Shown one piece after another: positions 1 through 5,771 of a DNA stretch of 8,545 bases. Position 1 is the stretch's first letter, and the number at the start of each line of letters is the position of its first letter. The notes below the pieces were generated by a model. The model saw only the letters and a program-made list of their open reading frames with translations. It was not told where the DNA came from and made no database searches. The position numbers and the translations under genes are program-made. Source of the DNA: Parafilimonas sp. (GTDB lineage: Bacteria > Bacteroidota > Bacteroidia > Chitinophagales > Chitinophagaceae). Location: positions 1-8,545 of the forward strand of contig JAHEZC010000076.1 in NCBI GenBank assembly GCA_023251275.1, read 5' to 3'.

Positions 1-36
1 ATGAACGCTGTGGCTACTTTTTCTTAAATTCTCCAT
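1..36 (-). CDS. Possible N-terminus of an IS200/IS605-family transposase (partial)
   Basis: An ATG at 36-34 opens a frame that stays open to the window edge and encodes MENLRKSSHSVH. A TGA lies two codons upstream, so this ATG is the only start for the frame. The RKSSHSV string resembles the first residues of TnpA Y1 (HUH) transposases, which usually begin with a short basic leader before the first beta strand. Two hairpins directly upstream (42-58 and 64-99) fit the left end of an IS200/IS605 element, where TnpA binds a subterminal hairpin. Only 12 residues are visible, so the HUH motif and the catalytic tyrosine cannot be checked. It could instead be a chance frame. The call rests on the N-terminal resemblance plus the hairpin context. 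Confidence 0.4.
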   Translation of the reverse strand, partial: MENLRKSSHSVH

Positions 37-41
37 CTCTC

Positions 42-58
42 AAATCTACAACAGATTT
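42..58 (-). promoter_or_regulatory. Hairpin just before the putative transposase start
   Basis: AAATCT and AGATTT form a perfect 6-bp stem around a 5-nt loop. The stem ends 5 nt before the GAGAG-ATG of the frame starting at 36. In IS200, secondary structure in the tnpA leader is known to restrict translation initiation. A similar role here is inference and depends on the transposase call being right. Confidence 0.3.
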
Positions 59-63
59 TTAGA

Positions 64-99
64 AGCTAAAGCCTTGCACTAAAGTGCATAGCTTGAGCT
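64..99. repeat. 36-bp imperfect palindrome, candidate IS left-end hairpin
   Basis: The palindrome is symmetric about 81/82. Its arms are AGCT, one mismatch, AAGC, two mismatches, TGCACT, and then an unpaired centre. Fourteen of the 18 positions in each arm pair. There is no T-run beside it, which argues against a Rho-independent terminator. It sits 28 bp upstream of the putative transposase start, where IS200/IS605 elements carry the hairpin recognised by TnpA, and its mismatched internal positions resemble the bulged stems of such hairpins. It could instead be a free-standing REP-like palindrome. Confidence 0.5.
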
Positions 100-143
100 A
101 ACGTTTTGAGACCAGTCAAATCTATATCAGACAACATCCAAAA

Positions 144-203
144 ATCCGACTTCTGACATCCGACCTCCCACAGAAATCAGACATCAGAGATCAGACATCA
201 GAC
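144..203. repeat. Degenerate heptamer array overlapping the end of prmC
   Basis: Plus-strand 7-bp units run in phase: ATCCGAC, TTCTGAC, ATCCGAC and CTCCCAC at 144-171, a 4-bp spacer (agaa), then ATCAGAC, ATCAGAG, ATCAGAC and ATCAGAC at 176-203. A lone ATCAGAC lies at 126-132. The consensus is about ATCMGAC (GTCKGAT on the gene strand). The right part enters prmC: the stop codon at 193-191 and the codons for the final S-D-V lie in the units. The unit length and degeneracy do not match a CRISPR. Its function is unknown. Confidence 0.75.
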
Positions 204-1057
204 ATCTTCGCCTTTATCATCCTCTCTTTTCCCTGCATATCTTTTTTAATTTCAATTTCCTTATAACCAGCATGGGTTAACAGATGAAGCACTTCATTTC
301 CCAACGCTTCATTGATCTCAACAAATAATTTACCGCCTGGTTTTAAATGCTGCTTTCCAAATGCTGCCATGGCTTTGTAAAATATTAATGCATCATCATC
401 AGACACAAATAAGGCCTGGTGTGGTTCATATTTCAGCACATTATCTTTCATTGCTTTTGCTTCTGATCCTTTTACATAAGGTGGATTGCTTACGATAATA
501 TCAAATTGCGTAAACAGATTCCAATCTTCTTTTTTCAAAATATCGGATTGATGAAAAATAATTGCTGTTTGATGAAGCGATGCATTTTTCTCTGCCACTT
601 TCAACGCATCTGCAGAAATATCTGCAGCATGAATTTCAATGAAAGGAAGTTTCTTCTTTAATGCTATGGCGATGCATCCGCTGCCGGTTCCAATGTCCAG
701 CATACCGGCAGCCTGCGGCCGGTAACCGGTAACTTCCTCAACTACCCATTGCACCAATTCTTCTGTCTCCGGTCTTGGTATTAAAACATTTTCATCCACA
801 TATAATTTCATCCCGGCGAACCATGCTTCATGCAACACATACTGCACCGGTTTATGCTGCAGCAATTCAACACTATAGTCATTCAGTAATTGTTGCTGAT
901 AAGCACTAAAGGGAAATTCTTTGTTGGTTACCCGTTCAATTTTTCTTTGACCTGTGATATGTTCAATTGTCCAATCGCTGATGTTTGCAGCTTCACGGTC
1001 ATCATACAATTCAAACAGTTGATACATCAGTTGCTTATATGCCTGCTGAATGGTCAT
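191..1057 (-). CDS. prmC: Peptide chain release factor N5-glutamine methyltransferase
   Basis: PrmC (HemK) is a cytoplasmic SAM-dependent enzyme that methylates the glutamine of the GGQ motif in release factors RF1 and RF2, improving termination. The 288-residue protein has the family's usual length. It has a helical N-terminal domain (about 1-75, ending in the QYVL segment), the IPRPETEE signature at 93-100, the SAM-binding motif DIGTGSGC at 121-128, and the catalytic NPPY motif at 191-194 that binds the target glutamine. I chose the ATG at 1057, giving MTIQQAYKQL. The frame continues upstream only to a TTG at 1093 and adds 12 residues unlike the family. No Shine-Dalgarno is visible. parC ends 74 bp upstream on the same strand, so co-transcription is possible. 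The last residues (SDV) come from a heptamer repeat that runs over the stop codon. Confidence 0.97.
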   Translation of the reverse strand: MTIQQAYKQLMYQLFELYDDREAANISDWTIEHITGQRKIERVTNKEFPFSAYQQQLLNDYSVELLQHKPVQYVLHEAWFAGMKLYVDENVLIPRPETEELVQWVVEEVTGYRPQAAGMLDIGTGSGCIAIALKKKLPFIEIHAADISADALKVAEKNASLHQTAIIFHQSDILKKEDWNLFTQFDIIVSNPPYVKGSEAKAMKDNVLKYEPHQALFVSDDDALIFYKAMAAFGKQHLKPGGKLFVEINEALGNEVLHLLTHAGYKEIEIKKDMQGKERMIKAKMSDV

Positions 1058-1131
1058 GATGCAATGATAGCGGAATTCTGTTGGCTCGATCAAAACCTCT
1101 TGTGGACTTCAATGAATAATAGTTTTAAATA

Positions 1132-3645
1132 TCAGTCAAATAATTCAGACGGTTTATTTTCATCCTGTTTTTTTTCCCATCCCATTTCAATGCTCTTACT
1201 ATAATCCATTAATTTGACTCCTACCGCTTTCCATCCCGTCACATCGGCTATTTTTGCAATTTTCAGTTTTCCTCTTCTTACCTGCGAGCCACGACCTGTC
1301 TGCACTGCAAGTATCGGCTCATCATCAGTGGTCACTTCTATAAGTTCATTGCCATCGCCCTCTTTAATAAACATAAATTTATTGTGCAGGGTGGTAGTTT
1401 CAATTTTAAAGCGTTTTACATTATACTGTAATTTTTCTTTATCGAGGTAAACTGCACTGAGAATTTTTTCGGGTTTGAATTTTTCTATGAGCAATACTTT
1501 ATCTGCATCAAACCGCTGTGTGAGTTCGGTATCGGTAATTTCATAGTTGCCATCTGAATATATAACCAGTATTTTTTCATCCTCAAAACTTCCGAGATAT
1601 TGGCCTTTATCTTCGGTATTCAGTCTGCCGAATTTATCATCAAACCACAGCTTTTTTCCTGCCAGTGTGCTCCTTCCCTTTTCCTTGAACTTAACTTTAC
1701 TGATGGGATATTTTGTTACCTGGTTGCCCATGCTGCTGCGCCCTTTAATATCGAGCTCTTCAAAATAAAAATCAAATTCCTTGTTGCGTGCAGAACAACC
1801 GGGGGTGAGAATTATTTTCACCGCTTCCGCTTCACCGTTCGGGTTCACCGAAAAATAATGCACCTTACTTTTTTCACTCCCTTTAGTGAGATCATATTCC
1901 TTATCCCTCGTGATACCGGTTACATTGAAGCGCTTGGCATAACTGATTCCGGAATCCCCATCGAGATAGATCATATTATACGTGGTGCGTTCATCATTCT
2001 TTTCAAATACAGCAGCATGAATAATGTCTTTGCCGATAAATGATTTGTCACTCACCTTCACTACTTTCATTATCCCGCGCTTTGTAAATGCAATGATATC
2101 ATCGAGGTCTGAACAATCACCTACAAATTCATCTTTCTTCAAACCCGTACCAATGAACCCTTCGTCACGGTTCATGTACAATTTTGTATTGGCAATAGCG
2201 ACTTGTTTTGCCTGGATCGTATCAAATAATTTTATTTCTGTTTTTCTTTCCCTGCCTTTACCATATTTTTTAAGCAGGTTCTCAAAATAAGCTACTGCAT
2301 AATCTGTAAGATGCTCAAGATTATTCTTTACACTTTCAATATCTGTTTCAATATTTTTTATCTGTTCATTCAGTTCATCAATGTCCAGTTTATAAATTCT
2401 GCGCACAGGCTTCTCTGTCAATTTGAGAATATCTTCTCTTGTTATTTCCCGTTTCAGTTTTTTCTTATATGGATCAAAGGCTTTATCAATTACCTCTATC
2501 ACTGTTTCCCACGTCTCATGTCTTTGTTCCAGCTCTTTATAAATTTTTTCCTCAAAAAATATTTTTTCGAGCGAAGTATAATGCCATTTGTCTTCCAGTT
2601 CCTTCAGCTTTATCTCTAATTCCCTTTTCAGTAACGATTTTGTATTGTCTGCAGAGATCTTCAGCAATTCATGTACACCCATGAAACGCGGCTTCTGCTC
2701 ACCAATAACGCAGGCATTGGGAGAAATATTCACCTCACAATCGGTGAATGCATACAATGCATCAATGGTAATATCAGGAGAAATGCCCGGAGCAAGATCA
2801 ATGACAACTTCTACATTCTTGCTGGTATATTCAGAGACTTTTTTAATTTTTATTTTTCCCTGGTCATTCGCTTTCACGATGCTTTCACATAACTGCGAAA
2901 CAGTAACTCCGAAAGGAACATCTTTTATAATAAGGCTTTTCTTATCCAGTTCTTCAATATAACAGCGAACACGGACTTTCCCGCCACGTTTCCCTTCGCT
3001 GTAATTGGAAACATCAATCATACCTCCCGTCTGAAAATCAGGATACAGTTCGAATCTTTTGCCACGCAGGTATTTGATGGATGCTTCGCAGAGTTCAATA
3101 AAATTGTGCGGCAAAATTTTAGTAGATAACCCGACAGCAATTCCCTCGGCCCCCTGCGCAAGCAACAATGGAAATTTCATGGGCAATGTTACAGGCTCCA
3201 GTTTGCGGCCATCATAACTCAATTGCCATTCTGTTGTCTTTGCATTGAATGCGATTTCGAGGGCAAACTTTGAAAGCCGGGCTTCTATATACCTTGGCGC
3301 TGCAGCTTCATCCCCCGTACGCACATCGCCCCAGTTGCCCTGTGTTTCGATAAGCAGCTCTTTTTGCCCCATGTTTACCAATGCATCGCCAATACTTGCA
3401 TCTCCATGCGGATGATACTGCATGCTCTGCCCGATGATATTTGCCACTTTATTGAAACGGCCATCATCCATTTCTTTCATCGCGTGCAGAATGCGACGCT
3501 GCACGGGTTTCAGGCCATCTTCCACGGCAGGCACGGCACGCTCCAGTATCACATAAGAAGCATAATCAAGGAACCAGGTTTTGTACTGCCCCTGTACCCC
3601 GCTTTCATTTTCAAAAACATTTATATTGTTTTCTCCCTTTGCCAT
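1132..3645 (-). CDS. parC: DNA topoisomerase IV subunit A (type IIA, GyrA/ParC family)
   Basis: This is the DNA-cleaving and rejoining subunit of topoisomerase IV, which with ParE decatenates daughter chromosomes using ATP. The 837-residue protein has the breakage-reunion core at about 20-490: the DGLKPVQRRIL motif (43-53), the helix after YHPHGD (77-82), and the catalytic Arg118-Tyr119 in AAAPRYIEARL, whose tyrosine forms the covalent link to DNA. A charged coiled-coil stretch at about 340-460 is followed by a C-terminal beta-pinwheel (about 500-815). That domain lacks a canonical GyrA box. Only a divergent KGRSSMG (634-640) is seen, which favours ParC over GyrA. At the position of E. coli GyrA Ser83 there is Ala83, while Asp87 is kept. 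No parE is adjacent; the gene upstream encodes a DUF1835 protein, 51 bp away. The ATG at 3645 gives a normal N-terminus, with AAGGA directly abutting it, too close to act as a ribosome binding site. Confidence 0.95.
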   Translation of the reverse strand: MAKGENNINVFENESGVQGQYKTWFLDYASYVILERAVPAVEDGLKPVQRRILHAMKEMDDGRFNKVANIIGQSMQYHPHGDASIGDALVNMGQKELLIETQGNWGDVRTGDEAAAPRYIEARLSKFALEIAFNAKTTEWQLSYDGRKLEPVTLPMKFPLLLAQGAEGIAVGLSTKILPHNFIELCEASIKYLRGKRFELYPDFQTGGMIDVSNYSEGKRGGKVRVRCYIEELDKKSLIIKDVPFGVTVSQLCESIVKANDQGKIKIKKVSEYTSKNVEVVIDLAPGISPDITIDALYAFTDCEVNISPNACVIGEQKPRFMGVHELLKISADNTKSLLKRELEIKLKELEDKWHYTSLEKIFFEEKIYKELEQRHETWETVIEVIDKAFDPYKKKLKREITREDILKLTEKPVRRIYKLDIDELNEQIKNIETDIESVKNNLEHLTDYAVAYFENLLKKYGKGRERKTEIKLFDTIQAKQVAIANTKLYMNRDEGFIGTGLKKDEFVGDCSDLDDIIAFTKRGIMKVVKVSDKSFIGKDIIHAAVFEKNDERTTYNMIYLDGDSGISYAKRFNVTGITRDKEYDLTKGSEKSKVHYFSVNPNGEAEAVKIILTPGCSARNKEFDFYFEELDIKGRSSMGNQVTKYPISKVKFKEKGRSTLAGKKLWFDDKFGRLNTEDKGQYLGSFEDEKILVIYSDGNYEITDTELTQRFDADKVLLIEKFKPEKILSAVYLDKEKLQYNVKRFKIETTTLHNKFMFIKEGDGNELIEVTTDDEPILAVQTGRGSQVRRGKLKIAKIADVTGWKAVGVKLMDYSKSIEMGWEKKQDENKPSELFD

Positions 3646-3696
3646 TCCTTAAATGTATTGCCGCTATTTTTTTGTTTGATTTATTTTGTGCGAATG

Positions 3697-4536
3697 CTAA
3701 ACTGTTATATCCAATTCCGGCTTCTCTGTTTCAGATGTAGCCGGCAATTTCAGCATCACATCTTTCCATCCTGTATTCCAATTATTTTCCACAACAATTT
3801 TCCTTTCATTTATTAACTCACGCATCCGCCATACGAGGAACACATCTCCTGTTTTTAATTTTACTTTTGAAAAAATATGGTGCAATATCTTTTGCAATTT
3901 CTGCGGTTCTGTTGTAATGGATCTCAAAATATCAGCATCATAAAAATCAGCTTCTTTACTGACAATTTTTTTACCTCCTTCCAGTATTCTTATTATAGCA
4001 TTTTCGCTGCAAAGTTTTTTCCATTCATCAGGATCAACTTCAAATTCACTCAAAGTCATCAGTCTTGCCATGCGCCTTGCTTTTAATAATTCTTTGGGCA
4101 GAATTTCATGCAGTGCAGCAGGATAAAAAATATGTCCCTTCTCATTAATGAACGGAAGATTGTTGAGATACAGCACATACACTTTTCCCTGGTAATCCTG
4201 TAACTGGCTGATCAACCAGTAATAGCCGCAGACATCGTGCTGATTCTGGCCCATCCATATCCATATATCTTCGCCTTGCTGTAGTTTTGACAAAATATTT
4301 TCCACTACTTTTCTATCATCCACTTTGTTTAGCGAATCAGAATACGGAGAAAATGCTAAAACAAGTCTCCACCATTCGAGACGATTGTTATAACCTTCTT
4401 CAGTAAAAATATTTTCGATCGGACCGACTGCAAATTCATCTTCAATCTGACATACTTCGCCTTTAAGCCTGTCATCCAATTCAATTGCCTTTTGTAATGT
4501 ATCAATATCTGATGCCTGGAAAACAATGTGCACCAT
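3697..4536 (-). CDS. DUF1835 domain-containing protein, function unknown
   Basis: The 279-residue protein has no signal peptide or membrane segment and is probably cytoplasmic. The N-terminal half (about 1-125) matches what I know of DUF1835: a hydrophobic strand at the start (HIVFQASD), the DEFAVGPI segment at 33-40, a WW pair at 55-56, and the conserved IWMGQNQHDVCGYYWL stretch (93-108). The C-terminal half (about 150-265) resembles the domain that often accompanies it (DUF3658): an Arg-rich helix (RRMARLM, 154-160), ENAIIRILEGGKK (178-190), and a Trp-containing end (WRMRELINERK). The biochemical role of the family is not established as far as I know. It ends 51 bp before parC on the same strand and may share its transcript. 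The ATG at 4536 is a clean start. Domain names are from memory of family motifs and were not searched. Confidence 0.85.
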   Translation of the reverse strand: MVHIVFQASDIDTLQKAIELDDRLKGEVCQIEDEFAVGPIENIFTEEGYNNRLEWWRLVLAFSPYSDSLNKVDDRKVVENILSKLQQGEDIWIWMGQNQHDVCGYYWLISQLQDYQGKVYVLYLNNLPFINEKGHIFYPAALHEILPKELLKARRMARLMTLSEFEVDPDEWKKLCSENAIIRILEGGKKIVSKEADFYDADILRSITTEPQKLQKILHHIFSKVKLKTGDVFLVWRMRELINERKIVVENNWNTGWKDVMLKLPATSETEKPELDITV

Positions 4537-4827
4537 TAAATCAAAATTTTAATCTTGTTTAAATTTATGTTCTTTGCCTGTGGTTATGTGCATTAGCTAC
4601 CCGACACTAATATCCGCAATTCACAACAAAGCATGATGCGTAAATATAAGAAGCAATCTTATTCAGCAGGTAAATTGATTATTCACGATGCGTGCACAAG
4701 TATGCATTTCAGAAACCGTTTTTATATTTCGCACGGGGGAAATAATTTTTATTTGCGAGTATAATGGCGAATCATGAAATCAGTATCCGATGCAACATAG
4801 CAGTGAAACGACATTTATAGCTCACGC
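4537..4827. other. 291-bp intergenic region between the oxidoreductase and the DUF1835 gene
   Basis: No convincing gene or terminator is seen. The stretch holds a perfect 6-bp stem with a 5-nt loop (ATAAGA/TCTTAT, 4646-4662), a direct repeat of GATGCGT (4635-4641 and 4687-4693), and an open frame of 43 codons on the plus strand (4633-4764, starting MMRKYKKQSY and ending FYLRV). That frame has no ribosome binding site and no recognisable family, so I do not call it a gene. I found no minus-strand match to the Bacteroidota promoter pattern TTTG/TAnnTTTG, although the DUF1835-parC-prmC group would be expected to have a promoter here. Confidence 0.5.
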
Positions 4828-5694
4828 CTATTTTACTGCCATTGCAATTGCTGTCCAGTCATGCTCACCAAGGCCAGCTTGCACACACTCTTCAAAATGT
4901 TGCTTCACAAGATTTCCCAATGGCATTTTTGCACCGGTTGTTTCCGCCTGCTGTAAAACGAGGTTTGTGTCTTTTAAGCCAAGCTTCAGAAAAAATCCTG
5001 CAGGCAGAAATGCTTCTCTTAAAATAAGATTACTGTAATTAATGTATATCGGTGCACTGAATAAAGTTTGTGTAAGCATACTCATCCAGGCCTTTGCATC
5101 AAGCCCGCTTTTTTGTGCGAGATTAATAGCTTCTGCCATCGCCTCCATAGCGGAAGCAATTAAAAAATTACTGCATAACTTGGCAACATTCGCAGCACTT
5201 ACTTCTTCACCCATTTCCCAAATGCCTGCCCCGCCTCCATCCTGCAGGAATGGTTTTACCGTTTCAACAGCATCTTTATTCCCGGAGACAAGAAAATTAA
5301 GCTTATGTGCTTTGGCTGCTTCCGGCCTGCCCATCACGGGAGATGCGATATAATGATTATTATGTTGCTCGTGCAGGATAGATAATTCTCTCGCAGTTGC
5401 AGGTAAAATAGTACTGATGGAAGCATGTATGCCTCCTGCTTTCAGGTTAGCTGCTATTCCATTCTCACCTTCTGTAATTTCTTTCAATGCCGTATCATCG
5501 GATACGATGCTGAAAACAATATCGCATGCTTTTGAAAGTTCTGCCACTGAAGAGCAAACAACAGCACCTTTTTCTTTCAACGATTCGGCTTTGGAGGTCG
5601 TGCGGTTATATACATGTAATGCATGTTTTTTTTCAAGCAGGTTTTCTGCAATAGCTATTCCCAAATTTCCAAGACCAATGAAACCAATAGTCAT
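4828..5694 (-). CDS. Beta-hydroxyacid dehydrogenase-family NAD(P)-dependent oxidoreductase
   Basis: The 288-residue protein belongs to the 3-hydroxyisobutyrate dehydrogenase / 6-phosphogluconate dehydrogenase superfamily, cytoplasmic enzymes that oxidise beta-hydroxyacids or reduce the matching semialdehydes. The Rossmann domain begins at once with GFIGLGNLG (4-12, GxGxxG). The second strand ends in Asn30-Arg31-Thr32, a pattern that usually favours NADP(H). The substrate-loop STILP is at 94-98. The helical C-terminal domain carries the presumed catalytic Lys172 and Asn176 (AKLCSNF), and a Lys241-Asp242 pair. The usual PVSGG loop reads PVMGRPEAA (119-127), a variant seen in a side branch of the family that includes imine-reductase-like members, so the substrate cannot be named. 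Length is normal. metG ends 77 bp upstream, with a strong palindrome between them. The ATG at 5694 directly precedes the first strand. Confidence 0.88.
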   Translation of the reverse strand: MTIGFIGLGNLGIAIAENLLEKKHALHVYNRTTSKAESLKEKGAVVCSSVAELSKACDIVFSIVSDDTALKEITEGENGIAANLKAGGIHASISTILPATARELSILHEQHNNHYIASPVMGRPEAAKAHKLNFLVSGNKDAVETVKPFLQDGGGAGIWEMGEEVSAANVAKLCSNFLIASAMEAMAEAINLAQKSGLDAKAWMSMLTQTLFSAPIYINYSNLILREAFLPAGFFLKLGLKDTNLVLQQAETTGAKMPLGNLVKQHFEECVQAGLGEHDWTAIAMAVK

Positions 5695-5726
5695 AATTTG
5701 AATGATTTAAAAATGATAAATATGAA

Positions 5727-5759
5727 AAACCTATAAGGTTTTGAAAACCTTATAGGTTT
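5727..5759. repeat. Perfect palindrome with 16-bp arms after metG, possible terminator
   Basis: AAACCTATAAGGTTTT at 5727-5742 and its exact reverse complement at 5744-5759 flank a single G. On the minus strand the hairpin begins 12 nt after the metG stop codon and ends in TTTTT (three of them in the stem) and then C, so it could act as a weak intrinsic terminator or mRNA 3'-end stabiliser for metG. The near-zero loop, the strict symmetry and the AT-rich stem fit better with a dispersed palindromic repeat. It lies 32 bp upstream of the oxidoreductase start. Confidence 0.8.
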
Positions 5760-5771
5760 AAGTTCGGAGGT

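Noticed and set aside
1..27. Plus-strand frame ending in MNAVATFS and a stop, as the tail of a gene entering from the left
   Set aside because: Eight codons carry no information, and the minus-strand reading has a start with a stop just upstream, recognisable residues and flanking hairpins.
126..210. CRISPR array
   Set aside because: The units are 7 bp and directly abutting, with no unique spacers of constant length and no cas genes nearby.
1058..1093. Longer prmC starting at a TTG at 1093
   Set aside because: The 12 extra residues (through HCI) do not resemble the PrmC N-terminus, and the start would be a non-ATG codon. The ATG at 1057 gives the standard MTIQQAYKQL beginning and length.
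1600..2043. Plus-strand open frame of 147 codons inside parC
   Set aside because: It is antisense to a clear parC with conserved protein sequence and has no family resemblance. The same holds for the frames at 3364-3816 and 6601-7005.
4646..4662. ATAAGA/TCTTAT stem as a terminator
   Set aside because: The stem is only 6 AT-rich base pairs with no T-run following on either strand, and it is far from the stop codon of the oxidoreductase gene.
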